NCBI GenBank assembly: GCA_022925895.1
Contig: JAKSYS010000654.1
Coordinates: 1-34,965, forward strand
Length of the DNA: 34,965 nucleotides
Direction: 5' to 3'
Source: Fragilaria crotonensis
Taxonomy: Eukaryota; Bacillariophyta; Fragilariophyceae; Fragilariales; Fragilariaceae
Under the pieces are notes generated by a model that searched no databases, was not told the origin of the DNA, and saw nothing but the letters and a program-made list of their open reading frames with translations. Below, piece by piece: positions 1-10,322 of this stretch; positions within the stretch are counted from its first letter, which is position 1, and every line of letters starts with the position of its first letter. A program made the translations under genes and the position numbers.

Positions 1-76
1 TATGTAGTAGTATATTCCGTTCCGTACCAGTGTACAGTATGCAAACAACGAACGGCGAACCATAGCGACGAGGACG

Positions 77-1099
77 ATGGGACAATTGCTGTCGTCGCAT
101 TCGACACCATCGGAGGATGATCCAGTTTCGAGCTTAGCCGCTCCTCTTCTAGTTGAAAATGACGCCAATGTTGTTGGCATGGTTGATGAAGGAACTGTTG
201 CTTCGGAGGATATCGCGAACAGGTACAGCCCTGATGAAGAATTGCCATCCATGGCGGCGATGAATGATGACGAGGATATTCAAGCATTGCCAAACGAAGA
301 ATCAGCATCCAATTTCATGAAAACATCACTGTTACCTTGGAATTCGTTATCGACTGGAGAAGCGCAATTGTTCAGCTTCGTCAAATTTTCCGTTATCACT
401 CTCTGTCTCGTACTGGCAATACATGTTTTGGTTCGACGACTTAACTGGGAGCACGATGCTCTCAATACGTTGGAAGCAATAGCACTGTATCAATCAAATT
501 TGATATGGCTGGACCTCGTTGTATTCTTTGTGGTCTGTCGGTGTCCCCTAGACCTGGATTCCCCCTCATGGCTCCTGGTCACCGCGACATCAGCGTTCTT
601 TTCTTCGTGGATTACTCGCTTTCCATTTTTGCAGCATTCGGCTACTCTGTTTGAGATACATTGCTCATGGTCATGGATGACCTGGGCGTATGCATTGGTA
701 GTTCTTCTCATATGCTCCGCCCTCGTCATTCACCATGTACGCTACGCGAGTCAAAACAAACGCCTGTTGTGCAAATTCGCCGAAGTCACACTCACAGCAT
801 GCGCGATGTTCGGACCATCCTTGTTGTTGGCACCGTCTGATTTTCATCTCCACCATTGGTTGGTGGGATGGTGGTTGGGTATGCACTGTAATTTCCCGAC
901 AATCTATTCCAAACTGGCCATGGCTTGGTGTTGGGGAATGTACATAAATGGGATAGCCGTCTATGGGAGGGATCCAGTACAAATGTGCGGCTATATTGAT
1001 TATTATTACGAGGATCAACATTGTCATGCTGATACGAAAGTACATGGCGACATTCCATCCGACTGGAGGAATTGTTCGTCATCTGGATACCATCCTTGA
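77..1099 (+). CDS. Multi-spanning membrane protein, uncharacterised
   Basis: A 340-residue reading frame of unknown function. The N-terminus begins MGQLLS, which fits the N-myristoylation pattern (Gly2, Ser6), followed by about 90 acidic, soluble residues. After that come roughly five to six hydrophobic segments, starting near residues 98-122. A His/Trp-rich stretch (DFHLHHWLVGWWLGMH, about residues 253-268) and the following YINGIAVYGRDPV stretch look like the conserved core, probably facing a membrane boundary. I infer an integral membrane protein, possibly also lipid-anchored. The C-terminus after DYYYEDQHCH is polar and could be intron read-through: a GTACAT donor lies near 1040 and a TTTTCTCAG acceptor near 1180. 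The coding status is quite sure, the function is not. Confidence 0.7.
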   Translation: MGQLLSSHSTPSEDDPVSSLAAPLLVENDANVVGMVDEGTVASEDIANRYSPDEELPSMAAMNDDEDIQALPNEESASNFMKTSLLPWNSLSTGEAQLFSFVKFSVITLCLVLAIHVLVRRLNWEHDALNTLEAIALYQSNLIWLDLVVFFVVCRCPLDLDSPSWLLVTATSAFFSSWITRFPFLQHSATLFEIHCSWSWMTWAYALVVLLICSALVIHHVRYASQNKRLLCKFAEVTLTACAMFGPSLLLAPSDFHLHHWLVGWWLGMHCNFPTIYSKLAMAWCWGMYINGIAVYGRDPVQMCGYIDYYYEDQHCHADTKVHGDIPSDWRNCSSSGYHP

Positions 1100-1309
1100 G
1101 GTCGATCGAATCGTTCTGTACCTCACAGCATGCGAATCTGGACGCAGCACTTTGACTCGATTTCTGACTCTTTTCTCAGAATGATAAACAACCTTCAGAG
1201 GGCGCTGGAATCAGATGCCGCCAACCGCCAACTACGTTGGAGTAGGTTGAGCCGACTACGACAAGTGAAAGAAACTTTCCAAAGAATTTTCGTCGTCGAC
1301 TGCAAAGAA

Positions 1310-1625
1310 TCATAAGAGCCTCACCCGGTATATCATCGGCCACATCTTTCCAGTGACCCAGTACTCATCAACCACATTCGTCGCAGATATGCCATTGAGA
1401 ACATCACTGGAAGTAGCTCGGTCAGGATACATGGTCGAAAAGTCGTATCGCGTCGCTACCATCCCAGATTGAATGTCAATCTTGACGATACGATCTGTCA
1501 GCCAGACATGGGCCAGTACATACTTTCCGCCGTGCATCAACTCCAATTCATTCAGTCTGCTTTCGGCGCGCAGGAGTAAGGGTGTTCCTCCCGCACTGCG
1601 TGTTACGGCGATCGGATCCATGGCG
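1310..1625 (-). pseudogene. Glutaminyl-peptide cyclotransferase, C-terminal fragment
   Basis: The last ~100 codons read on the - strand match the plant/bacterial-type glutamine cyclotransferase family, which converts N-terminal Gln to pyroglutamate, usually in the secretory pathway. Visible family blocks, in order, are LNELEL, HVWLTDRIVKID, a DVLNGI block and VTGKMWPMIYRVRLL, followed by the stop. These are the C-terminal blades of the beta-propeller. The open frame continues to 1822, but beyond about 1622 it is only the antisense of the trypsin fragment. The N-terminal half of the enzyme, including its signal peptide, is missing. It ends exactly where the trypsin homology on the other strand begins. 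A rearrangement or assembly misjoin is more likely than a missing intron, because no further cyclase sequence lies to the right. Confidence 0.6.
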
Positions 1626-2224
1626 ACATTATGATGTGCGCTGGAGTCAGTAGAGGGGGCAAGGACAGCTGTCAAGATGATTCTGGTGGGCCTCTTGGCA
1701 TCGTCGATGGGGAAAACTTCACCCTGGTGGGGATCGTGAGTTGGGGCGACGGATGCGCGAGGCCAGACGCTCCCGGAGTGTACAGCCGCGTTTCCGGGCA
1801 AATTGACTGGATCAAAAGTCAAATTTGCGATCTTTCTGACAACCCTCCAGAGTACTGCGCAGGTGTGATTCCAGCCACAGTCAGTCCAGTGGCTTCAGTC
1901 ACTTCATCTAGTGACCCCGTGTCCGCAATTACACCAAGCCCAGCACCCACACCTCCATCGCCAACTAGCACTCCAACGACTTCTAGTCTTGTGCCGACTC
2001 CCAACGCATGCGTGGATTCGAACGACGATACTCTCCTCATTGATGAAATCATTGGCCGTAAAGATTGTGTTTGGCTTAGCGAGAACCCTTTGTTCGGCTA
2101 TCTTTGCAAGTTCATTGACGTCGCGGCATCGTGCAAAAAGAAACATGTAATGCCTGTGATTACTTCTATCCTGCTGGCACTCAAGGTCATAAGCGCAGAT
2201 AACATGATAAACTTGTTAGATTAG
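1622..2224 (+). pseudogene. Trypsin-like serine protease, C-terminal fragment
   Basis: The frame opens with the MMCAG block of chymotrypsin-fold (S1) proteases and continues [13 protein letters not shown], so the equivalents of Asp189, Asp194 and Ser195 are present. VSWGDGCA and APGVYSRV complete the barrel. The His57 and Asp102 halves are absent: upstream sequence belongs to the cyclase fragment on the other strand. Gly193 of the oxyanion hole is replaced by Asp (CQDDSGGP instead of CQGDSGGP), which would harm catalysis. A Pro/Ser/Thr-rich linker (about residues 80-125 of the frame) leads to a small Cys-rich tail. In the A5 run at 2135-2139 the frame breaks. Reading one frame over gives [10 protein letters not shown] and a stop at 2200-2202, a natural ending for this Cys module. 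I call it a truncated, probably inactive gene. Confidence 0.65.
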
Positions 2225-3047
2225 CAGTTTGAAGAATTCTGAATCCTTCCGTCTGCTTTATCACTCACGGGGATTTCCAAGCTGGCGTCAATCGTAAGGA
2301 CGCACAAGTAACTTGCCATGCAGTCTTCCTTGCAGCCGTCTCACAGCTTGGGAAGGCTCCCGCGTTACAGAACTCATCGCTGTACACTGTACCACACAGG
2401 ATGCATCATCCCTCGAGGGGAACCGTCCTTCATCACAGTTTGAGCCATAGGCTGCAGGGTCGATACGAGGGTGGAAATTCAAAGCAGCGCTCAGCACAAG
2501 GAGCCACACATTTGACGAGACTCTAGCGTGTACTGGAGTAGACAATAACAAACATCGTCTCCATCAAGTTGGCCAGTGCACCTGCTGCACTGGATTCGAG
2601 TGGGTAGTGCAAGCCATACTCTAATAAGTTCAAAATTTGGTCTATCGTCAAGGAAACACATTTTGCAATCTACGTGCATCATGAACTCGCCTTCCCGTGG
2701 CAATCCTTGCACTCTCTCGCCAAGGCCTCATCGCCGCTGCCACTGAGCATGATCTCGTCGACAAACGATCTCGATCCAAGAATCTGGAGGCGAAGGAAAT
2801 CTACCCCGCCTCTGCCTCGTCCGCGTTCAAGGGTAATCGCGTTCGTCCGACACCGTCAAAGCCGCGACCGGAGTGTCTCTCCCGTAGTGGATGAATCCTG
2901 ACATTCGCTAACTTCCAGCAGGCATCAGCGTTGTCGCGAATGCGATTGGCTATAGTGGCAATGCAGCACCCAGCCACGATTGCGATCGATGATGTGGACG
3001 GTAGTCACATTCCAAAAGTTTACTAGCCAAAAATGTCACCGCGTTGA
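2225..3047. other. Intergenic, with weak trace of exons on + strand
   Basis: No gene can be called. Between 2697 and 2832 the + strand shows coding-like codon use (many GCC, CTC, AAG), reading LIAAATEHDLVDKRSRSKNL. A possible short intron follows (GTAATC at 2833, CTAAC-TTCCAG ending at 2918). Two frames stay open after the acceptor, to TAG at 3024-3026 or TGA near 2991, and neither resembles a family I know. Upstream stops prevent extending this leftward without another intron. It may be the 3' end of a small or decayed gene. Confidence 0.25.
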
Positions 3048-3878
3048 TTATCCCATTCGACGCCAAGCAGTCTTTTTCCTATACACTTCCTCTCGCTGGT
3101 CCTTGGAAATAACGACACTCACACCGGTAATGGTGGAAATCACTGCAATACCGATTGCTCCCAGCTCTAAAGGGCCGAACGTTTCTGGCGTGAACGCTCT
3201 CTTGACCAAAAGATGGCCATACGTGTAAAACAAGGATAATATGTTGGTCCCGAATCGCAATCCCTCTCCTCCTCCCGCGGCTACTCCTCGATTGACAATG
3301 CTCGTTAGCAGCAAGAAACTGGCCAGACAAATTCCGGCGCAGGACGCTCCAATCCGTCCCTTGTTGGCCACAAAGTAGGCTCTCGAGCAAACGACCCACA
3401 TGAATCCCATCATACCAAGGACAAAATGTGCATTGGTGGCAACCCATGGCATTTGAAAATCACGCAGAATCAAGTGCCAAACACTTGAGGTGAGTTCCAA
3501 TTTGGTTTCCACAAGTTGATTGACGGCAATTGTAGCCCACATGACGGATAACAGTTCGGAAGTGAGCGCCGTGACTGCAAATAGTGGATACGATCGACGT
3601 AAAAAAATCTCGAGACGTCCGTCGTCTTCGTCGGGTTCATACTTGAGAGGATTCAATAACCCAACGGGGACCATGGCAGCAGCAAGAATCGACGCTGTCG
3701 TTTTCATATTGTTAAACAGCGACGCTGTCGCGGATGAATAATCCGCCAGAACAACAGGGGTTGGTAATTCAATTGCGAGAACGGAACCTCCGCGATGATG
3801 TGCCGCGGTGATCCCAATCATTAGGAGCTGCAATGATCTCTTCATGTTCCTTATGTCGATGATGTCAAGTGTCAACAA
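3048..3878 (-). CDS. Membrane protein with signal peptide, uncharacterised
   Basis: The frame has 276 codons. The better start is Met12 (3845), which gives a short basic n-region and a hydrophobic stretch ending near SVLA, a plausible ER signal peptide. The mature part has about five further hydrophobic segments: TASILAAAMVPVGLLNPL, the YPLFAVTALTSELLS region, the HFVLGMMGFMWVV region, the AGICLASFLLL region and LGAIGIAVISTITGVSVVI. Between the first two lies an acidic loop (EPDEDDGRLE). No plastid ASAF motif is seen, so an endomembrane location is the simplest inference. The gene is divergent from the one starting near 4383 and shares a ~500-bp upstream region with it. I do not recognise the family. 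Confidence 0.65.
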   Translation of the reverse strand: MLTLDIIDIRNMKRSLQLLMIGITAAHHRGGSVLAIELPTPVVLADYSSATASLFNNMKTTASILAAAMVPVGLLNPLKYEPDEDDGRLEIFLRRSYPLFAVTALTSELLSVMWATIAVNQLVETKLELTSSVWHLILRDFQMPWVATNAHFVLGMMGFMWVVCSRAYFVANKGRIGASCAGICLASFLLLTSIVNRGVAAGGGEGLRFGTNILSLFYTYGHLLVKRAFTPETFGPLELGAIGIAVISTITGVSVVISKDQREEVYRKKTAWRRMG

Positions 3879-4382
3879 GGATTATGCACAAACTAACGCC
3901 GACTCGATAACATGCGTGTCGGCAAGACTCTCATTTTGCTTGAGCACTACCGGTAGTAGACTTTCGTCCAGTAGCGTTCGTAGTGCAATGTACTAGTACT
4001 GGAGTACCAGGTACAAGTACTTTAGAAGACTGCAAAGAGGAATTCAAATATATGTATAGAGAGGTCTAGGCTTTAGGCGCATAGAAAACCACATGTATGC
4101 GTAATGCGTAGTGAACAATGGGATATATGATATATGATATATCATACAATATACACATCATGTGTACTGTATGTACAGCTGTATATATATATATATGTAT
4201 GGTAAGCAAGGCTACCAGGTACTGTTAGCACGTATATACTGGTAGCACTCCGAGCACGGGATAGGGGGTTGTCAATTGACAGTTGTCAGGTGTCAGCTCG
4301 GGCCTGAAAAGATACCGCCGACAAAATCCTTTTGACTCAATATCCTGCACACAAAACTTCGCGGAATCTAGCCAAGAAGTTC
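3879..4382. promoter_or_regulatory. Divergent intergenic region with AT-rich palindromes
   Basis: This spacer must hold the promoters of both flanking divergent membrane-protein genes. It contains a GTAC-rich cluster (3990-4022), three consecutive GATATAT units around 4121-4141 that fold back on themselves (ATATGATATATCATA), and a (TA)n tract around 4182-4196. No coding potential is visible. The promoter role is inferred from position only. Confidence 0.4.
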
Positions 4383-5081
4383 ATGATGATATCCCCCTCC
4401 ATCACGATGATAGCCTTGTTGTTGCTATCCGTGTCGCTCCCGATGTCGCTAGCAGCGGATTCGCCATTTTCAACTCAGGTCAAAAGTTCCATGACCCACA
4501 TTGGAGGCGTACCTGTGAATCACATTTCACGAAAGTACAAAGATTCTGGAGTTCATCAAGTATCCAGCAACAACGACATCGTGACTGAACTCCGCGGTGG
4601 AGGTGCTGTCGCGTCCAAGACGAAACAAAAGTCAACCGTCGCCACAGCTCCTGTTGCGGTTGAGCGCTTTGGGTGGTTCAAACCGGGCATGACAGTTCGA
4701 GCCAAGTGGCTTGGGTTCTGGTTGCTCTTGTGGAACTCCATGGCGCTTGTGGATGCGTTGATGTTCACCTTTCGTGCGAAACAAAACCTGGATGGTTACC
4801 TCATTGGTGAATGGGGACCACATACGCTAGCGATGACCCGCATGCTTGCCAACTGCCAAGTAGGCCTGATCGCAACGATTGCAATGGTGGCGTTGGTCGG
4901 TGATGAAAAAACCATCAAGAACATGTTCAAGATCCTCATCCTCGTTACTCTTGGCGCTTTCCGTTCGGTATTTGCTGGTGTGGCGGAGGGAACGATTAAG
5001 GCTCCATGGAAAACAGGATACGCCTCGGCCTTGACGTTACCACCGCTTCTTTTGTTGTCCTATTTTGCTTTCGTCTTCTAA
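4332..5081 (+). CDS. Secretory-pathway membrane protein with ELRGGG motif
   Basis: The frame has 249 codons. I prefer Met18 or Met19 (4383 or 4386) as start because they are followed directly by a strong signal peptide (MISPSITMIALLLLSVSLPM, cleavage near SLAADS). The luminal stretch contains TELRGGG, a short motif repeatedly seen after signal peptides in stramenopile secretory proteins. About four hydrophobic segments follow: the WLGFWLLLWNSMALVDALMF region, MLANCQVGLIATIAMVALVG, the MFKILILVTLGAFRSVFAG region and ALTLPPLLLLSYFAFVF, the last ending the protein. Function and family are not recognised. Its divergent neighbour is also a signal-peptide-bearing membrane protein, so the two may be co-regulated, but that is only inference. 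Confidence 0.7.
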   Translation: MTQYPAHKTSRNLAKKFMMISPSITMIALLLLSVSLPMSLAADSPFSTQVKSSMTHIGGVPVNHISRKYKDSGVHQVSSNNDIVTELRGGGAVASKTKQKSTVATAPVAVERFGWFKPGMTVRAKWLGFWLLLWNSMALVDALMFTFRAKQNLDGYLIGEWGPHTLAMTRMLANCQVGLIATIAMVALVGDEKTIKNMFKILILVTLGAFRSVFAGVAEGTIKAPWKTGYASALTLPPLLLLSYFAFVF

Positions 5082-5357
5082 TGAGACGAAACGAAATGAT
5101 GATGGTTCAACAAAAATTTCCACTAATCAGTGAAAAATTAGTAAATATCAATTTTGTGTTTCTATGTGCATGCAATCCGCATAATCAATGCCTTCATACT
5201 GTATTCAAACACAATATTCACGGCAGGTGCTTCTGCAGAGGCTGAAACGGGTTTTCCGCCGCCTCTTCGTTCGTCGACTTCTGTCGCGTGCGTCTAAGAT
5301 CAGAAAGCAAACGTTGACAGAAGCGCAGATTGTCCTAGTCTTTGAAACATTGGCTAC

Positions 5358-8300
5358 CTACTGCAATCCTAACAAAAACAAAGTCTGATCTGCATCACCT
5401 TGTTCGCTGTCCACGTCATCGTCATCCGCACTACCATCAATGTCACTCTCACAACCATCGACGTCCATAATGTCATTGTACACAACTTTGGTATCGGCTC
5501 GCGACGCAGCTGCGACTTGTTTGCGCCATTCCAACAATCTGGACTCGACCGTCACGGGTGAGAAATATACCTTTGCATGAACGGCGTGAACTTGGCCGTA
5601 GCGATGACATCGAGCGAAGGCTTGTTGCTCTTCTTCTTGACGCACAAACGGTTCCAAGAAGAACATCTTGCAAGCCGCTGTCAAGGTCAAACCCGATGCT
5701 GCAGCACCAGATTGGACTATCAAGACAAGTGGGTTATCGAGGGGAGACATTGCGGTCTCGTCAGTTTTCTCCTCAAGGTCGCATCCAACCAATGATCCTT
5801 TCCAGTCAAAGACGGCTCGCTCCGCTTGCGCAGGACTTTGGCCCGAAAAGACAGCTCGGTTGCCAATTTTGTGATATGACAAGAGTGCCATAAGGTGTTG
5901 TACTGCGGCGCGCGAACTCGTGAAGACGACGCTTCGTTCCTTGCGAGGCAAGTCGCGTAACAATGCCTGCATCTTGCTTGAGAGTCCGTGAGCAGGCTCC
6001 ACGGTCGGAAGTGCAGTTGCATTGTTGTGTACTTGTTCAAAGCAAGTTGCGGCTCGAAAGAAGGAAATGACTTCCCTTGGGATTGCGGACACTCGAGGAT
6101 CACCTCGTTGCGAAACATGGGTTGGAGGATCAATTGCAAGAAACAGTTGGAGCCACATGTCTTGATCCAATTGACCGTTGCTCTCGTCAAGCATTTTGGC
6201 TGCCTTCCGGATCAGATTTTTCGCCCCGGACCGCTGCTTTGCTTCTATCTGCTCCGCATCTGTACAAAGAGATGGGTCGACGACGACCAATGCCGTTTTA
6301 TCGAGTTCCTTTCGACACGTCGGGCACTTGGCTTGTCGGTTAGACGCAAGTTGGCTCGCGATGTAGTCGCTGATACAACTGGCGCAAAACAAATGGCCAC
6401 ACGGAGTCAAACCAACCAGCCCAGGAATTGACTCGTCGACAGAATACGCATCCGACGAGCCAAGGGGTCCCACACAGATGACGCACGAGGTTTTTTCGTA
6501 CTCCTTGAAGGACATTGCCTCGAGACTTTCAAAGGCTGACATTTGCTTCACATCGTCTGGCACCTCAATGGCTCGTCCAAGATTTTTCAACAATTTCGCC
6601 TGCTCTTTGGCTACGGGGATGTGTTCGGCCAGGCGTTGCTTCGAGTCCACAATGTCGGCTTCAAGCGTGCGATAGAGAATGACCGCCATCTGAGGATGCT
6701 GCGATCGCGGCGGGCCCTTGGCTCGAACCAGTCGTATATGGGGACTGTCCCCATCCAAGACGATCAAGAGACCTCGACTGGCGCTTTCCATTTCTCGTTG
6801 TGCTTCCCTGACGCGTTTCCTGCTGTCGATGGTAGAGTACACGTCATTTTCATTTCTAGCTTGCTCGTAGGCAGCGTTGCTCTCCCTCAATGCTTTCTCG
6901 ACGAACGGCACTCGGTCCACCGTTGTTACTTCAACGCCCTTCTTGGCATGTTGGCGCAAGATCGTGGCTTTTTCGGCATCGCTGAATTGAATGATCGCGC
7001 ATCCATTCGATTTTGTCACGACCTTGTGTGCGGTCGATTCCACTACACTCGCGATCGCACGGTGCAATTCTTGCGCTTTCACGGTCGGAGGGATATTGTG
7101 CAGCGCCAAAGCCACCGGATGTGCCCAGCCATAGTCAGGGTGGTTGTTCGGCAACGCCCGCTTGAATCGTGAAGAAGGTCTCCAACCACGTGTCAACAGG
7201 CCAGGCAGTTTCTGGCCCGTATCAACATTCACCGGTACATCTCCTCGTTCGGCCGTTCGGCATCTCGAAAGTCCTCCAATTGGTCGATCGACCGTTGAAC
7301 GAATCGAGGAAGGCCCCACTGGCATTTGTTGCGATGCTTGAGATACATGTTTTGGAAACGCGGATCCTTGCACTGCAGCTCGCCATCGCCAAAGAGCAGC
7401 AATTGATCGATCTATTGTGGACGGAAGCACGACTTCTCCCATGGTGACTCGCTCCAAGGCTAGGTGCCAGTAGGCCTTCGCTTTGGTGGTTCTGGCCGCT
7501 TTGATTTCTCGTTCTGCCTCGACCAACTTCTTGCGACACTCCTTCCGACGTTCTTCCAATGAATCTGTCGCCCGGTTGCGTTTCGCCATGCCGCCTCCAG
7601 CGCCAAGTGTTAAATCGGACACAAAGTCGTCCATTGTTTGCACTTTCGCCTGCACCTGAGAGAGGTAACGAATGGCTTCAGCGCACGACAGAGTGCGATT
7701 GCGGGTCAGCCCCGATCGGATTTGGGTCAGCCCTCGATAAAGGTCATTGTCCGGACGTCTTTCCAATTCCTCATCAGGGTCCAAGCCAGCAGGAAACTGT
7801 TCAAAAAAGGCTCGTCGATTGTATAGTTTCACCAAATTGTCAAGTTTCACGAGCTCGCTAGTGACCCCCAGGCCTCCTGCTAGGAGCATGGGAGAGATGC
7901 ACAGCTCTCGAAGCAAACGCAGACAGAGACGAGAAACCCCACCGACAACGTCCTCGTCCTTCAGTTGGGTGGAAACAATGTACTCGAGAAAGCAATATAT
8001 CGCTCGTTCGTATGGTGATTGAGGGACAGGAGTGAATTCCACTGTCATGGGCTTCAAACCCATGAGGGGCGCTCCTGTTTTACAGATCGTCATTGCCTTG
8101 CTGCGCCTCAACAGTAAGAGACCAAGCACCTTGAGAGTATCCAATCCGTGTTTGCTATGCAGCTTCCAGTGGTTCGTGATACTGAAATCGAAGAAGCCAT
8201 CTTCCGACTTGGCGGCATAGGGTTCGAGACTCAAAAAATTGAGCTCTCCTCTCAAGTCTTCGATGCCATCAAAAAGAGGCGTACCTGAAAGCATCCAACG

Positions 8301-10322
8301 ACGCCGAGCTTTGAGTTTGTCGCAATTCCTGGCAATAGCTGTCGACGACGATCGAATTTCTTGCATCTCATCCAAGACAATTCGACCCCAGCTCATTTCG
8401 CGCAACCATTTCGACGTTTTCACATTGTCGAGGACTTGGTACGTTGTCAAGACAATATCTGCCTGCTCAAGTTCTTGTTGTTGTTGCGAAGACATATGGG
8501 GACTATTATACAGACGAACAACCAGATATGGCGCTGCCTTTGAAATCTCAGCCTTCCATTGCCACATCAGGGCCGGCGGGACGACAATCAGTGTGCAATG
8601 TGATCCTGAAGGCCTCAAATCGTTCATTGTAGTTATTATGAGAGCGAGTATCATTATCGTCTTGCTGCAAGCACAGTGTGAAATGCATGACAGTGAGCTT
8701 CATTTGCACGACAGTATCGAAAAAAGAGACGTCGTAGTATCGCCGTGCACGTACCCTAATCCCATTTCATCTGCGAGAATACCGCCATGCATCATTGCTG
8801 GACGATCGAGTCGTAACTGACCCAATGCAGGACTGTAGTAATACTTACCTCCGTCGTGCCACTCGCGCTCTTCCCAGATAATCGAATTGATGCCAAAGCC
8901 TCCAAGTGACTCCATCTGACGCATCCAGCAAAGAGCGTGTTGTTGGTGGCATAGGAGAGGCATGGTGAGGCTGTGTTGCAAGCTACGTTCGAGTTGAGGC
9001 CATTCGGAAATGTCATTTCCAGTATTCTCCCACATTTTGAGTAATCCAGGAATAGTAAATGCCGAAAGAACATCTGGTGTCTCCCGCGTGGAATCGCAGA
9101 GTGTCAAATCCACCTTCGAACCAGCTGTCTCCTTCGTTTCGTCCTCTTCATGAAACACGAGTTTTGGCAATGGTGCGGATGCAAACACCGGTTGAGTGGG
9201 GGTCGGTGCGACATGAATAGGTTCTGTCGTATGATATGAATCACGATCCAACGCTGTCATGACTTTCAAGAGATCTTGTTCCACCAGCACTTCTGGTAGT
9301 AATCGATGGGCGTATACACCAATTCGAAGTTTGTAAGTACCATTCGATGTTTGTTTCAAGACAGGATACGTCATGACAAGGGGAATGTCATAGAGCCCTA
9401 AAGGCGACTGTAATTCAGCCAAGGAATTCAAGACGGATCGAGTGTCAACAGGGACCGTCCGCAGACCTTGATAGAGGTCTACGACTCCGTCAGTTTGATC
9501 GAATTTCCAGGTAACCAAGTCTTGCAGTGGCACGTGGTGATCGTCATGAATCATATGTGAGTGTAGGTGACCATACGTAGGATCCCATATTTTGGGAATA
9601 CCGTCCGAAGACCAATGTCGATCCCACAACGCTTGAATCTCAGAGATGCGGGTCGCACGCTCTGTCTTGGAATGGTCCGGCGGCAAGTCGGCCAAGGCTT
9701 GCTTGTTGAGGTGTGGCTTTGGAAATTTGGTACGTTTCACAGAAGCCACAGTATGTGCTGCTGATGGTTTATGCTTTGTCGCGTTCTTCCATCGGGAAGA
9801 TGGCGGGCCACGGGCACGGACAGTTCGAGTAATGGTTCCCAAGAGGCGATAGACCGATAGTGGGAAACCGTGTCGTGCCGCTTCCATAGCAGAATACTTG
9901 TAGGACCAGACTTCCGGTTGAGGCAAGAGTGGTGAGTATGGATACTTAGGATGCCCATAGGCTGCGACCATATAATCTTGGGGTAGAAGCATTCGCTTGC
10001 CATCGTAAGAAATCAAGATCCCGTTCGAGTACTCGACATTGGTGTAGATAGTTGGCGGAAAGCATCCTTCTTCGGATGCCAACCCCTTTGCAGCTGCGTA
10101 GGGCATTGTCCGCGGGAGACGTTGCGCTTTTGATAATTCTCGGCGATGGACAGTAATCGATGACGATGCAGAAGATGTTGCTACTGCTGTTGGTGCTTCA
10201 GATGACGAGGCTCGTGAATCGCCATTCTTCGCCTGAGTCGCGCTTTGTTTTTTCTTTTTCTTGGTTCCTTGGTCGTTCGTTTCACCATTCTGCTTGCCGT
10301 GATTGCGCTTGCGTCCAGTCAT
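5358..10322 (-). CDS. SNF2-family ATPase with RING finger, RAD5/SHPRH type
   Basis: Two exons, 10322-8755 and 8664-5358, encode 1,624 residues. The intron (8665-8754, GTACGT...TTGCAG) splits the Walker A codon so that splicing restores DEMGLGKT (about 518-525). A Lys-rich N-terminus suggests a nuclear signal. ATPase lobe 1 has the Walker A motif, VVPPALMWQW, a DEMQ box (about 621-624, in place of DEAH) and LSGTPLF. Lobe 2 has VVFTSS, VQSGAAASGLTLT and a motif VI with ARCHRYGQ. Between the lobes lie a coiled-coil-like stretch, a ~40-residue tandem repeat (about 938-1018), an RRM-like fold (about 1038-1106, ALHNIPP ... NGCAIIQF) and a C3HC4 RING (about 1250-1306: CVIC, CGHLFCASC, CPTC). A RING between the lobes is typical of RAD5/SHPRH/HLTF ubiquitin ligases acting on stalled replication forks. 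The acidic tail (DGSADDDDVDSEQ) is low complexity. The family is sure, the exact orthologue is not. Confidence 0.9.
8665..8754 (-). other. 90-bp GT-AG intron splitting the Walker A motif
   Basis: On the - strand the donor is GTACGTGC directly after ATGGGATTAGG, and the acceptor is GTGCTTGCAG before CAAGACG. Joining gives GG+C (Gly), then Lys-Thr, completing GLGKT. Without splicing the frame stops 17 residues later, giving a 540-residue protein with no usable ATPase. The splice is strongly supported by motif restoration. Confidence 0.9.

Noticed and set aside
1130-1315. 61-residue + strand frame rich in Arg and Leu
   Set aside because: It could be a last exon of the first gene, but no splice pair gives a convincing join and no family is recognised.
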